Assembly (NCBI GenBank): GCA_965215545.1
Contig: OZ244066.1
Span: 682,001 to 746,000, forward strand
DNA from: MPNP01 sp965215545
Lineage (GTDB): Bacteria > Pseudomonadota > Alphaproteobacteria > Rhodobacterales > Rhodobacteraceae
Direction of reading: 5' to 3'
DNA length: 64,000 nucleotides
Shown: positions 1-9,395 of the stretch, piece after piece
How the letters are laid out: the number at the start of each line of letters is the position of its first letter
Numbering within the stretch: the stretch's first letter is position 1
Made by a program: the position numbers and the translations under genes
Notes under the pieces: model-generated
What the model was told of the DNA's origin: nothing
The model's database searches: none
What the model saw: the letters and a program-made list of their open reading frames with translations, nothing else

Positions 1-104
1 TCGCCGGGGCCTCTCCATCGGGGTGGATGGCATTGCGCGATGGACGCCGCCAACGGAAGGACGGCGCCTGATATGGGCCGTCACCCACTTTCAATCATAT
101 CCCC
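1..104 (+). mobile_element. IS256-family end remnant (C-terminal codons plus terminal repeat)
   Basis: Codons 3-71 encode a transposase C-terminus (MALRDGRRQRKDGA, then TGA) that matches the end of the element at 18810-20233 (MAFRDGIRQLKDAA). The same terminal repeat follows, with core CACTTTCAATCATATCCC. The rest of the element lies outside the window or is deleted. Confidence 0.8.
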
Positions 105-185
105 GGTCAAATCGTCATAAGAGGATAGGCTACGGCTGAGTGCAGCATATCACTTTAAGGATCTTTGGAGTGGTGTTTGGCACCC

Positions 186-225
186 CCACTACCACTCTGA
201 AGCACAACCCTCGCAGCGGGGCCGG
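186..225 (+). repeat. Dispersed intergenic repeat with core CCACTCTGAAG
   Basis: The core CCACTACCACTCTGAAG followed by a CTCGCAGCGGGGC block recurs in diverged form near 9905, 13466, 21564 and, inverted, 37870. No coding potential is evident. It may be an IS end or a REP-like unit. Confidence 0.5.
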
Positions 226-329
226 TGCGCCCCGTGCGGACCGGCTCGGTTGCCCGGAGGGGTGATGCCCGGGGCCCGATGGCAGCCCCAGTTTCGGTCA
301 GTGCAACAACCGGCGACTGTCATGCCAGC

Positions 330-530
330 GCGCCCCACCCCCTGACCGCTCCCGAACGATGCCAGATTGATGCGTTCAGGACACGCAGCGTGTCGCAAGC
401 CACCATCAGCCGGGAGCGCACCCGCAACCGGGGCCAGCATGGCGATCGCCACCAACAGGCCGAGCGTCTGGCATCCGAGTGCTGTCAGGCCGCCATCCCC
501 CCCCCGACGGTGGACGAAGCCAGCGCCGGC
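330..530 (+). pseudogene. IS30-like transposase N-terminal fragment
   Basis: The plus-strand frame reads LTAPERCQIDAF, then a shortened segment, then ATISRERTRN. This resembles the helix-turn-helix start of IS30-family transposases (LT-x-x-ER then STISRE-x-x-RN). Part of the helix region is missing and no DDE domain follows, so at most it is a dead fragment. Confidence 0.4.
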
Positions 531-550
531 CGCATCGACCCCATGATCGG

Positions 551-597
551 CAGCACTGCTCTGATGCGTTGCAACAGGGAATGGGACATCCCCACGG
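551..597 (+). mobile_element. Solo IS end related to the 1494-bp IS
   Basis: The stretch contains CTGATGCGTTGCAACAGG and ends in GGGACATCCCC. It corresponds to the C-terminal-side terminal repeat of the elements at 13592 and 16379. No transposase sequence is attached. Confidence 0.55.
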
Positions 598-837
598 GCA
601 GGCGTTGATGGGTCATGGGTGGTCTCCATGCAGGATGCTGCTGTGGGTCTGTCGCTTTGGCTGAGAGGATTCCAGGTTATGCCCAAATATGGGCGATGGC
701 AAGAAAATGGCGACAGGCGAAGACAACGCCGTCAAGTCTCGGAGGGACCCGGAGATGATAGCCCTGGACCGGATCGTGCCCCTGCCACTCTTCGAGGGGG
801 TGCCCCTCGGCACGGGACACTTCGGCGCCCTGGAAGA

Positions 838-2169
838 CTATCCCGTTCCGGGAGGGTCCTCAAGCCAATCCGGCATGATATCCCGGCTGATCATGTCCTC
901 GGTGCTGGGCCGGGCGCGGATGACGGCATGAGTCCTGCCATTGACCAGGACCTCGGGAATGAGGGGACGGCAGTTGTATTCCGAGGCCATGGCGGACCCG
1001 TAGGCCCCGGCATTGAGGAAAGCGACCTGATCACCAGCAGCCAGAGGCGGCAAGTGCCGGTAGCGGGCAAAGGTGTCGCTGCTTTCGCAGACCGGGCCCA
1101 CGATATCATAAGGGATCAGCTCCTCGCTTGCATCGGGCTCCCGCAGCGGGACGATGTCATGCCAGGCATCATAGAGCGCCGGGCGCAGGAGATCATTCAT
1201 GGCTGCATCGAGAACAAGGAAGGTGCGATCCTGACCTTCCTTGACATAGAGCACAGTGGTAGTGAGGAGGCCGGCGCTGCCCACGATCGAACGGCCGGGT
1301 TCGAGGAGAAGTTCGCAATCGAGGTCACCAAGGGTCTCCTTGACCATCCGTGCATAGTCCGCAACTGCCGGGGGGTGATCCTGATCGGCTCGGTAGGCCA
1401 CCCCGAGACCCCCGCCGATATCGAGACTGTCGATCACCGCACCGGATGACCGAAGGCTGCGGATCAGAGCGGTTGCTCGCGTCAAGGCCAGCCTGTAGGG
1501 TTCAAGCGAGAGGATCTGGGAACCAATATGGAGTGCCAGACCCACAGGGCGGATGTGGTCCATGGATTCGGCCGCCCGCCACGCCGCCGGGACCCCATCC
1601 ATGGCAATCCCGAACTTGTTGGCCGATCGACCGGTGGCAATCTTTTCGTGGGTCCCTGGGTCCACATCGGGATTGACCCGCAGGGCCACCGGGGCCTTGA
1701 CCCCAAGCGAGGCTGCCACGTCATTGAGCGCAGCCAGTTCGGGCAGGCTCTCGACATTGAACTGCCGGATCCCGGCTGAGAGCGCTTCGTGCATCTCGAC
1801 CTTGGTCTTGCCCACCCCGGCAAAGACCAGATGGTCAGGACTGACTCCCGCTGCACGGGCCTTGGCAATCTCACCGCCCGAGACAGCATCGAATCCAGCC
1901 CCGGTATTGGCGATATGGCGGATGATGGCCAGATTGGCATTGGCTTTCAGCGCATAGCAGATCCGGTGACGCTGTCCCCGGAACGCGGTCTGGTAGGCAG
2001 CGAGATTCCCGGCGATCGTCGCAGCCGAGTAGATGTAACAGGGGGTCCCGACCGCAGCTGCAACCTGATCCACCGCCACATCCTCAACAGACAGGTGGCC
2101 GCTGCTGTATTGTACGTGGGCAAGGCCCTGTATGCGAGAGAGGCCCGGCAGGGCCGCAGGCTGGGTCAT
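838..2169 (-). CDS. lysA: Diaminopimelate decarboxylase
   Basis: Predicted PLP-dependent decarboxylase that converts meso-diaminopimelate to L-lysine, the last step of lysine synthesis, in the cytoplasm. The 443-residue protein has the family layout. The PLP lysine lies in YALKANAN (K75), the glycine-rich phosphate-binding segment is SLDIGGGLG, then EPGRSIV, and the catalytic cysteine lies in GPVCESSDTF near residue 360. The length is usual for bacterial LysA. It is the last gene of the minus-strand group argH, lptM-like, lysA, an order common in alphaproteobacteria. The 620-837 stretch downstream shows no convincing gene. Confidence 0.97.
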   Translation of the reverse strand: MTQPAALPGLSRIQGLAHVQYSSGHLSVEDVAVDQVAAAVGTPCYIYSAATIAGNLAAYQTAFRGQRHRICYALKANANLAIIRHIANTGAGFDAVSGGEIAKARAAGVSPDHLVFAGVGKTKVEMHEALSAGIRQFNVESLPELAALNDVAASLGVKAPVALRVNPDVDPGTHEKIATGRSANKFGIAMDGVPAAWRAAESMDHIRPVGLALHIGSQILSLEPYRLALTRATALIRSLRSSGAVIDSLDIGGGLGVAYRADQDHPPAVADYARMVKETLGDLDCELLLEPGRSIVGSAGLLTTTVLYVKEGQDRTFLVLDAAMNDLLRPALYDAWHDIVPLREPDASEELIPYDIVGPVCESSDTFARYRHLPPLAAGDQVAFLNAGAYGSAMASEYNCRPLIPEVLVNGRTHAVIRARPSTEDMISRDIMPDWLEDPPGTG

Positions 2170-2190
2170 GATATCAGGACTGCCCGCAGG

Positions 2191-2325
2191 TCACGGCACT
2201 GTCTTCCCCTCAAGGAAGTCCACATAGATGCCTTCGGGATAACTTGGCTCCCCATACTGGCCGCAACTGGCCAGCCAGAGGCCAACGAGGCAGGCGATCA
2301 GGAGACGTGCAGTCGTTCTTGCCAT
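2191..2325 (-). CDS. Small lipoprotein, LptM/YifL-like
   Basis: A 44-residue lipoprotein. The N-terminus MARTTARLLIACLVGLWLA is followed by a lipobox ending LASC, then GQYGEPSYPE and a short tail. LptM-type lipoproteins share this short Cys-Gly-x-x-Gly-x-x-Tyr/Pro layout; family members bind the outer-membrane LPS translocon LptDE and help it mature. The gene starts inside the 3' end of argH (28-nt overlap) and stops 22 nt before lysA, so it is probably translationally coupled. Such small lipoproteins are commonly found between argH and lysA. The LptM assignment rests on layout only. Confidence 0.75.
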   Translation of the reverse strand: MARTTARLLIACLVGLWLASCGQYGEPSYPEGIYVDFLEGKTVP

Positions 2326-3713
2326 ATGTTCACCTGTTTCTGGACCTCATCTGGAGCGGTGCCGCCCAGGCTGGAGCGGCTGGCCACCGAGCGGTCAAGC
2401 GTGAGCCTCTCCTGGACTGCCGGGGTCAACAAGGGAGAAATCGCCTTGAGCACCGTCTCTGGAACCTCCGTCAAGCCGCAGCCCCGTTCCTCGGCCGCAC
2501 GTACGAGCGCTCCCACGATATGATGGGCTTGCCGGAATGCCAACCCGTGTTCCCTGACGAGCCAGTCAGCGAGATCGGTGGCCGTCCCATGGCCCCGCAG
2601 GGCGGCCTTGCGCATGGCTGCCCCATCCACCGTGATGCACTGCATCATGCCATTCATGACCACCAGGCACATCATCAGTGTATCGGCGGCATCAAAGAGA
2701 GGTTCCTTGTCTTCCTGCAGGTCCTTGGCATAGGCAAGCGGCAGGGCCTTGACTGCCGCCAGCAGCCCCGCCAGCGCCCCGAAGATCCGCCCGGCCTTGG
2801 CCCGGATCAGCTCGGCGGCATCCGGATTGCGTTTCTGGGGCATGATGGATGAGCCCGTGGCGAAGGCGTCCCCCACCACGATGAAGCCGAACTGTTGGGA
2901 GGACCAGAGCACGATCTCCTCGGCCAGCCGGGAGAGATGCACGGCGGCAATGGACGCGGTTGCCAGGAATTCCAGCACGAAGTCACGGTCACTGACGGCA
3001 TCAAGGGAATTGGCCATCGGGGCCGCAAAGCCCATCTCGCTGGCGGTCCAGGCCCGGTCGATCGGGAAGGACGTTCCGGCCAGGGCCGCGGCGCCCAGAG
3101 GACAGACATTGCAGCGCTGGCGGGCACCCTGCAGGCGACCGATATCCCGCTCGAACATCTCCACATAGGCCAGCAGGTGATGGCCCAGGGTCACGGGCTG
3201 GGCATTCTGGAGATGGGTCATGCCCGGCAGGATCGTCTCCACATGGTCCCCGGCCAGGCGCACCAGGGTCGTCTGCAGGGCCTGCAACCGTTCGATGGTG
3301 CCGTCAATCATCCCCCGGACCCACAGTCTGAGATCGGTGGCGACCTGGTCGTTGCGGCTGCGGGCAGTGTGCAACCGGCCCCCGGCTGGCCCGATCGTCT
3401 CGGTCAGCCGGGCTTCGATATTCATGTGGATGTCCTCGAGATCCCTGGCAAAGGAGAATGTCCCCGCCTCGATCTCCTGCTCGATTTGCCGCAGACCGTC
3501 CTCGATTGCCTCGGCATCCCCTGCCTCGATGATGCCCTGACGGGCCAGCATGCGGGCATGGACAATTGAGCCCAGGATGTCTTGGCGGTATAAGCGCCGA
3601 TCATAGGTGATTGAGGCGTTCATCTCCTGCACCAGCGTGTCGGGTTCCAGACTGAACCGGCCACCCCACATCTGGTTCACCGGACCCTGTCCTGCCATAC
3701 TCTGTTGCTCCAT
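2298..3713 (-). CDS. argH: Argininosuccinate lyase
   Basis: Predicted cytoplasmic enzyme that cleaves argininosuccinate into arginine and fumarate. The 471-residue protein contains the superfamily signature GSSIMPQKRNPD and N-terminal MWGGRFS, typical of ArgH. HTARSRNDQVATDLRLW carries the conserved substrate-contact region. The first of two nearby Met codons gives MEQQSMAGQGP; a start a few codons later is also possible. The 5' end faces the thioredoxin-like gene, so 3700-3735 must hold divergent signals. The 3' end overlaps the lipoprotein gene. Confidence 0.97.
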   Translation of the reverse strand: MEQQSMAGQGPVNQMWGGRFSLEPDTLVQEMNASITYDRRLYRQDILGSIVHARMLARQGIIEAGDAEAIEDGLRQIEQEIEAGTFSFARDLEDIHMNIEARLTETIGPAGGRLHTARSRNDQVATDLRLWVRGMIDGTIERLQALQTTLVRLAGDHVETILPGMTHLQNAQPVTLGHHLLAYVEMFERDIGRLQGARQRCNVCPLGAAALAGTSFPIDRAWTASEMGFAAPMANSLDAVSDRDFVLEFLATASIAAVHLSRLAEEIVLWSSQQFGFIVVGDAFATGSSIMPQKRNPDAAELIRAKAGRIFGALAGLLAAVKALPLAYAKDLQEDKEPLFDAADTLMMCLVVMNGMMQCITVDGAAMRKAALRGHGTATDLADWLVREHGLAFRQAHHIVGALVRAAEERGCGLTEVPETVLKAISPLLTPAVQERLTLDRSVASRSSLGGTAPDEVQKQVNIWQERLHVS

Positions 3714-3734
3714 GCTGAACGAGGAGTTCCATCG

Positions 3735-4298
3735 ATGCGGACCACACTCTCAACGATCGTCATTTATGTGCTGGCCTGCCTGTTGACAACACACGCCGCG
3801 CCCGCCAGCGACCCCGACGCACTGGCCGCTCTCCGGGATGGCAGCCTGCGGAAACTCATCGTCCATGACACACCCATTGCCAACTCCTATGATACGCTCC
3901 TCGACAGGACAGGACAGACGGTCGACCTTGCCGACGTGCCAGGTTCGGTTCTGGTCGTGAACTTCTTTGCCGTCTGGTGTACCCCCTGCCGGATCGAAAT
4001 GCCCTCCCTTGACCGTCTGCAGGACCGGTTCGATCCCACCGACCTGACCGTCGTGGTCATTGCCACCGGCCGCCACGCCCCCGGCGCCATCGACAGATTC
4101 CTTGCCGAGACGAATATCCAGCACCTGACTGTCCTCGAGGACCCGACCGGTGCCTTCACCCGTTCCCTCGGCGTCTTTGGCCTGCCCACCACCCTGCTCC
4201 TTGACGCCGACCACCACGAAGTGGCCCGCCTGATCGGGGATGCGGACTGGGACAGCGACGCATCCATCGCCATCGTCACCCACATGCTGGAGGATTGA
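3735..4298 (+). CDS. TlpA/ResA-type thioredoxin-like protein, exported
   Basis: Predicted periplasmic thiol-disulfide oxidoreductase of 187 residues. The Met at 3735 is preferred because GAGGAG at 3721-3726 is well spaced and the protein then begins with a signal peptide, RTTLSTIVIYVLACLLTT, cut near HAAPA. The thioredoxin motif WCTPC puts redox cysteines at 82 and 85, and the cis-proline loop is GLPTT. Proteins of this kind sit next to argH in many alphaproteobacteria and reduce cytochrome-c or other periplasmic cysteines. It is transcribed divergently from argH. The 216 nt after it hold no clear gene. Confidence 0.9.
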   Translation: MRTTLSTIVIYVLACLLTTHAAPASDPDALAALRDGSLRKLIVHDTPIANSYDTLLDRTGQTVDLADVPGSVLVVNFFAVWCTPCRIEMPSLDRLQDRFDPTDLTVVVIATGRHAPGAIDRFLAETNIQHLTVLEDPTGAFTRSLGVFGLPTTLLLDADHHEVARLIGDADWDSDASIAIVTHMLED

Positions 4299-4514
4299 CA
4301 TGCACGCCGATCCCCCCGGTGTTGCCACCCCTGCCCCGCCAACAGCCGCCATCCAGCAGCGCTCCCCGCCGTGCGGATACCGGCGCCGCCGGACCGGGAC
4401 CACCAGATCCACAGTCCTCTTGGCTGATGGACGGGCACCGACATCCCCCGCCTGCCCGTCATCTCTGGCCCGCCCCATGCAGGATCATGTCCAGCGGACC
4501 CCGCGCCTGACCGG

Positions 4515-6236
4515 GTGATCACGACAATGGACGAGGTCCCTGCCAGCGCTCCGGATCCTGCCGGTTCCATCCTCCATCCCTCGGCGTCACCCGAGCAGGT
4601 CCTTGGCGCCTGCCCGGCGGGGGTCAGACTGCCCGGGAGTCTTGTCTGGATCCTGCCACCCCGTCCGCCGCGTCCTGAGCGACCGGTCGTTCTTCCCTAT
4701 CGCCTCTATGGGGATCCCGAACGGGGCCAGCAGTTGCTGGCCGGTCGGGATCCCTTCGGGACGTTGACCGCACCGCTGGATGGGAACTTCTGGTCGCAGG
4801 TTGCAACGCAGCCCGAGACAGACCACCGGGTGCATGGATTGGGCTGGCTGGAGGACCTCCTTGCCGTCCGGACAGGCCAGGCTGTCCGTCTTGGTCAGGA
4901 CATCACGGCCGCCTGGCTCGATATCCACTCCAGTGGCCACACCAATGGCACCGGTCATGCCTGGCACCTGAGCCTGATTGCCCGCCGTCTCATCACATGG
5001 GTCCGGACGGGCTCGCTCCTGACCTTTGATGCTTCCGAGCCCTTCCTTGCCGATTTGACCCGGGCCATCGCCCATCACGCGGCCCTCCTTGCCCGCTGGC
5101 AGTGGCTGGCCGGGACCGGCGAGACCCGGATTGAGATCGAGACCGCTCTCGGACTCGCTGGTGTCACGCTGGCCCGACCGCACCCGCTGGTGCCCCGGGT
5201 CCAGAATCGCCTCGCCCGCCATTTGCAACAGTGGTGCAAAACGGCCGCCCGGCAGGGTGATGGTGATCCGCAGGCCTTCCTCCGGATGGCATTCTGCCTG
5301 TCCCTGATCCTTGAGAGCTGCAGGCAGATCCACCAGGAGATCACACCTGTCACGAGGGCAACCGGCGAGGCACTGGCATCTCATCTTGCCTCCCTTGCGC
5401 TGACAGGCCGGGACCTCTGCCGCCTTGGGACCGGGGGGATGACACCTGCCGGTCTCCTGCCCGGGACCCTCGCGGCTCTCGGGGCAGTCGCGCCGACCCG
5501 CGCCCTGCCTCGCAAGGCTTCCTGTGTCCATCTTGCCGCCAGTGGAGTCCATGCTGTCCTCAACACACGGGGCCCGCGGCACGGCACGGGCACCCTCCAT
5601 CCCTCCTCTCTCTCGATCGAGTGTGCCGACGGCGATGACATCCTGCTCGCTGATGCAGGGGTCGGGCGGGGTTTTGGTGGCGGGGTTGCCGCCTGGACGA
5701 CCGCCGGCCATGGCTGCAGTACGCTCCATCTTGCCGAGACACCCTTTCCGACGGGGTTGACGGCAGGATCACCCGCGGTCGGGATGGTCGGCACCATCGA
5801 GCGGTCCTCGAAAGAGACGGCACGGGACCTGCAGGTCACAGCATCCCGGTCCATCAGTCCGGGTTCCGGTCCGGCGTCCTGCACCCGGACCCTCACCCTC
5901 GCCCGCGACGGGGCACGGATTGCCGGCCTGGACATCCTGGCACTGGATGCAGGTCGGCACCCTGACCCCATCCACATCCGCCTGACGTTCAATCTCCATC
6001 CGATGGTGGCCATCCTTGATGATGGGTCAGCGGGCAGCCCGATCCAGTTGCGCCTGCCCTCAGGTGCCCGTTGGCAGTTTGCCCTGAATGACGGTCCGTC
6101 CCCCATCCTGGCCGACTCGCTCTTCATCGATGATCTGCGCCACGAGATCTGGAAGACATCCCGGATTCTCATTCTCGATACACCCACCACCCACCAGGTC
6201 CGGTATGCCTGGTGTCTTGAACGACTCCCGGCCTGA
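4515..6236 (+). CDS. Heparinase II/III family protein
   Basis: A 573-residue protein with the alphaproteobacterial heparinase II/III-like layout. There is an all-alpha N-terminal region, recognisable by PYRLYGDPERG, GLGWLEDL and the WLDIHSSGHTNGTGHAW block. A beta-rich C-terminal domain has VHLAASGVHAVLNTRGP and the late LFIDDLRHEIW. Members of this clade are chromosomal, of uncertain substrate, and are not proven glycosaminoglycan lyases. No signal peptide is visible. It is followed 15 nt later by lspA, probably in one transcript. Confidence 0.85.
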   Translation: MITTMDEVPASAPDPAGSILHPSASPEQVLGACPAGVRLPGSLVWILPPRPPRPERPVVLPYRLYGDPERGQQLLAGRDPFGTLTAPLDGNFWSQVATQPETDHRVHGLGWLEDLLAVRTGQAVRLGQDITAAWLDIHSSGHTNGTGHAWHLSLIARRLITWVRTGSLLTFDASEPFLADLTRAIAHHAALLARWQWLAGTGETRIEIETALGLAGVTLARPHPLVPRVQNRLARHLQQWCKTAARQGDGDPQAFLRMAFCLSLILESCRQIHQEITPVTRATGEALASHLASLALTGRDLCRLGTGGMTPAGLLPGTLAALGAVAPTRALPRKASCVHLAASGVHAVLNTRGPRHGTGTLHPSSLSIECADGDDILLADAGVGRGFGGGVAAWTTAGHGCSTLHLAETPFPTGLTAGSPAVGMVGTIERSSKETARDLQVTASRSISPGSGPASCTRTLTLARDGARIAGLDILALDAGRHPDPIHIRLTFNLHPMVAILDDGSAGSPIQLRLPSGARWQFALNDGPSPILADSLFIDDLRHEIWKTSRILILDTPTTHQVRYAWCLERLPA

Positions 6237-6251
6237 TCCCCCGGCCCCGCC

Positions 6252-6761
6252 ATGTCCAGCCCGAATCCGGCCCTGCTCCCCCTCCTGCTTGTGACAGGCC
6301 TGATCCTGCTTGCCGACCAGGGCCTCAAGTTCGGGATCCTCGTCCTTCTCGATCTCGACACCCGGGGGGTCCTCGTGATGATTCCCGACCACCTCCGTCT
6401 GGTCATGGTCTGGAACCGGGGCATCAACTTCGGTCTCCTGGACAGCACCGCCCCACTTGTCCGCTGGGGACTCGTGGCACTGACCCTCCTGGTCGTTGCC
6501 GTGGTCGTCTGGCAGATCCTGCGCCAGGCCAGCACCCGTATCATCGGTGTCCTCGCCGGCCTCCTTTGTGGGGGTGCCCTTGGCAATGCCATCGACCGTG
6601 TTCTCCATGGGGCCGTTGTCGACTATCTCAATGTCGCCTGTTGTGGCCTGACCAACCCGTGGGTGTTCAATTTTGCCGACATGGCGGTCTTTGCAGGTCT
6701 CGCGGGTTTGCTGTATTGCTGGCCGCAATCGGCCGGGGAGACCCCCGGTCGGAACCGATGA
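6252..6761 (+). CDS. lspA: Lipoprotein signal peptidase
   Basis: Inner-membrane aspartyl peptidase that removes signal peptides from prolipoproteins. The 169-residue protein has four hydrophobic segments (about 8-22, 71-90, 98-112, 141-160). Its two catalytic aspartates lie in GNAIDRVLHGAVVDYLN (D124) and FNFADMAVF (D143). ADQGLKF is the conserved first-helix motif. The substrate-like DUF3035 lipoprotein follows 12 nt later, a conserved pairing in Rhodospirillales and relatives. Confidence 0.96.
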   Translation: MSSPNPALLPLLLVTGLILLADQGLKFGILVLLDLDTRGVLVMIPDHLRLVMVWNRGINFGLLDSTAPLVRWGLVALTLLVVAVVVWQILRQASTRIIGVLAGLLCGGALGNAIDRVLHGAVVDYLNVACCGLTNPWVFNFADMAVFAGLAGLLYCWPQSAGETPGRNR

Positions 6762-6773
6762 TCGCTGCAGGGA

Positions 6774-7334
6774 ATGGGTGCGATGGGTCAATTCAGGTCT
6801 TGCCGGCTGCCGGCCTCGCTGGTTCTTCTGGCCCTGCTGGCCAGCTGTGCCGGTCGGGAGGACAGCACGCCGGACCTGGTCCGCTACCACAGCAAGGGGG
6901 CGCCCGACGAGTTCGCCGTGGTCGTCTACGACCGCATCAGCATCCCCGAGCGCACCACGGACCGTCCCCCGCCCGGCGTGGTCGGCACCCGGGTGCGCCA
7001 GGATCCCGAAGCCATTGCCGACCGGGCCCTTGGCGGCCAGCCCGCCCCCCGCCGTGACGACCGGACGCCCTCCACCGACACCGCCCTGGTCAACCACATG
7101 ACCGCCCGCGGTCGCGAGGACGACATCCGCCAGACCGTGGCCCGCGAGGACCTCGAAATCCGCCGCGCCAATCCCGGTCGGTTCCTCGAACGTGCTTTCG
7201 GGACCAACGTCTACAGCCGGGCCTACGAGGACATGACCCTCGACCCCGCCGCCGAAACCGAGCGTCTCGCTGGTCTCGGCTACCCCGTCCTCCGGCCGCC
7301 GCCGGACCCGCGTTCAGCCGTCAGGACCCCCTGA
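6774..7334 (+). CDS. DUF3035 lipoprotein
   Basis: A 186-residue predicted lipoprotein with a hydrophobic N-terminus and lipobox LLASC. PDLVRYHSKGAPDEFAVVVYD is followed by a proline-rich section, the usual start of DUF3035 proteins. The rest is polar, charged and low in hydrophobics. The function is unknown. It follows lspA at 12 nt and is probably co-transcribed. The exact start is uncertain, because Met codons lie at positions 1 and 4. Confidence 0.85.
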   Translation: MGAMGQFRSCRLPASLVLLALLASCAGREDSTPDLVRYHSKGAPDEFAVVVYDRISIPERTTDRPPPGVVGTRVRQDPEAIADRALGGQPAPRRDDRTPSTDTALVNHMTARGREDDIRQTVAREDLEIRRANPGRFLERAFGTNVYSRAYEDMTLDPAAETERLAGLGYPVLRPPPDPRSAVRTP

Positions 7335-7691
7335 CCTCGCCACCCATGATACCGCCATCCGGCACTGGCCACGGCAGCGCCGGTCTTCAGTCGTCACGAT
7401 GGCACCCATGCCACGGATCATGACCCGGCAGGGTCAGGGTGGCGACCCGGGCAGCCCCGGCAGGCACCATCCATGGCAGGATCGTCACATTGACCGGAAC
7501 GACCCGAAGGCCCCTGCCGGCCCTTGCTGCCGTGACCCGGGTCCGCACCACAACCGCCGGCCCCGCCCGATCATCCCTGAGGATGGAACGCTGCCCCCTG
7601 TCTTCCGGTCGGCCGAACCAGGGCATGCACCCGCATTGACGATGCTCGGTCGGCCAGCCGCGCCCGCACCACGGTCAGCCGCCTCGCCCCA
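7335..7691. other. Intergenic region between convergent genes, no gene seen
   Basis: This GC-rich 357-bp stretch lies between the ends of the DUF3035 gene and the glutamate synthase-like gene. Open frames here have no recognisable domain and no ribosome binding site. Confidence 0.6.
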
Positions 7692-9395
7692 TCATGCCAG
7701 CACCTCCTCGACCCGAGCGGGTTTTTGTCCGACGAACCGGGCGATATCGACGATGGCATAGCCCCGCCTGGCCAGTTCACGGATAACCCGGGTGTGGGTG
7801 AGATAGGTCTCGTAGAGTTCGGTGACATTCTCGTTGCGGATGTCGTGCGTGCCCTCGGAAGCCCGCATCGTCCGCAAGGTCTGGGTCCATTCGAAATGCT
7901 CCGGCAGGATGGGCGGGCGGGGAAAGAGTTCACCCATCGGAATCGATTTGCCATTGGGCTGGACGATCCGCACATGATCCCGGGTCAGACGCCGGGGTCG
8001 GACCACGCCACAGGAGTGGGAGATGACCTGGACTTCCTTGACGATGCGCTGACAGTAGTTGGCGACCCGGACCGACTTTTCAGTCGGATTCAATCCTCGC
8101 TGCAGCCGGGGGTTGTGGGTGGTGATGCCCGTCGGGCAGGTGTTCTTGTTGCATTTGAGGGACTGGATGCAGCCGAGAGAGAAGAGAAAGCCCCGGGCCG
8201 AGGTGACAAAATCCGCCCCCGCCGCCAGCGCCCAGGCGACCTCCGAGGGCGTGACGAGCTTGCCTGACGCAATCAGTCGGATCCGGTCTCGGAGGCTGTA
8301 CTTGTGGAGGACATCGGAGGTCAGCGGGAGGGCTTCCTTGATCGGCAAGCCGACATTGTCCATCAGCGGCATCGGTGCCGCCCCGGTGCCGCCATCCCCA
8401 CTGTCGACCGTGATGAAGTCCGGTGCCGCCTCAACGCCTCGCCGGTGGATCTCCCGACAGATGTCTTCCAGCCACTCGAAATTGCCAAAGACGGACTTGA
8501 AGCCGACCGGCTTGCCTGTCACCGCCCGGATATGGCTGATCATGTCCAGGAGTTCTCGAGCGTTGCCGATCTCGGGGTGGCGGTTGGGTGAGATCGAGTC
8601 CTTGCCGGCCTCGATCCCCCGGATCCGGGCGATTTCCTCCGTGACCTTGGCACCCGGCAGGATCCCCCCCTTGCCCGGCTTGGCCCCCTGGCTGAGTTTG
8701 AGTTCGAACATCCGCACGGCATCAAGCGCCGCCACCTCCCGGAGTTTGGCATCCGACAGCCCGCCATCCTGGTCCCGCACCCCATACTTGGCCGTGCCGA
8801 TCTGGTAGACAATGTCACATCCCCCTTCCAGATGATGGTCCGACAGACCGCCTTCACCGGTGTTCAGCCAGCAGTTCGCCAGCCCGGCCCCCTTCGACAG
8901 GGCCCGCACCGCCGGTGTCGACAGGGCTCCGTAGCTCATGCCCGAGATGTTGAAGAACGAGGGTGCGTTGTAAGGATGCTCACAGGTCGGCCCGATCTGC
9001 ATCGGGATCATGTCAACCGCATCTTCCGACAGGGTCGGGAAGGGGTAGTTCACAAAAATGGCTGTCCCCGCCGGTGTCAGATTCCGCGTCGAGCCAAAGG
9101 CCACCGTATTGTCGTGATTGCGCGATGACCGCTCCACCCACTCGCGTTCGGCCCGGTTGAACGGCATTTCCTCCCGATCCATGGCAAAGAAGTACTGCCG
9201 GAAGAACTCCCCCAGCATCGAGAACAGATACCGGAACCGTCCCAGCACCGGGAAGTTGCGCCGCACCGCATCCCGCGTCTGCGACACATCCGCCACAAAG
9301 ATCAGAACGACCGTCGCGAACCCCACCCCCACCACGAACACGAACAGTGCCGACAGGAACTGCAGCACACTCAATGTAAAATCACCACCCAACAC
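7692..9395 (-). CDS. FMN-binding glutamate synthase family protein
   Basis: A 567-residue protein made of the FMN-binding central and catalytic domain of the GltB large subunit, behind two N-terminal hydrophobic segments (roughly residues 8-35) that could anchor it. Visible motifs are NISGMSYGALS, NTGEGG, KPGKGGILPG for FMN/2-oxoglutarate binding, the DSGDGGTGAAP loop and the cysteine cluster CIQSLKCNKNTCPTG that would hold an Fe-S cluster. It lacks the glutaminase and GXGXG domains of full GltB. Stand-alone members are found widely, and their physiological substrate is not well established. Confidence 0.92.
   Translation of the reverse strand: MLGGDFTLSVLQFLSALFVFVVGVGFATVVLIFVADVSQTRDAVRRNFPVLGRFRYLFSMLGEFFRQYFFAMDREEMPFNRAEREWVERSSRNHDNTVAFGSTRNLTPAGTAIFVNYPFPTLSEDAVDMIPMQIGPTCEHPYNAPSFFNISGMSYGALSTPAVRALSKGAGLANCWLNTGEGGLSDHHLEGGCDIVYQIGTAKYGVRDQDGGLSDAKLREVAALDAVRMFELKLSQGAKPGKGGILPGAKVTEEIARIRGIEAGKDSISPNRHPEIGNARELLDMISHIRAVTGKPVGFKSVFGNFEWLEDICREIHRRGVEAAPDFITVDSGDGGTGAAPMPLMDNVGLPIKEALPLTSDVLHKYSLRDRIRLIASGKLVTPSEVAWALAAGADFVTSARGFLFSLGCIQSLKCNKNTCPTGITTHNPRLQRGLNPTEKSVRVANYCQRIVKEVQVISHSCGVVRPRRLTRDHVRIVQPNGKSIPMGELFPRPPILPEHFEWTQTLRTMRASEGTHDIRNENVTELYETYLTHTRVIRELARRGYAIVDIARFVGQKPARVEEVLA

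Noticed and set aside
619..1449. 276-codon plus-strand frame over lysA
   Set aside because: Antisense shadow of lysA, with no domain and no ribosome site.
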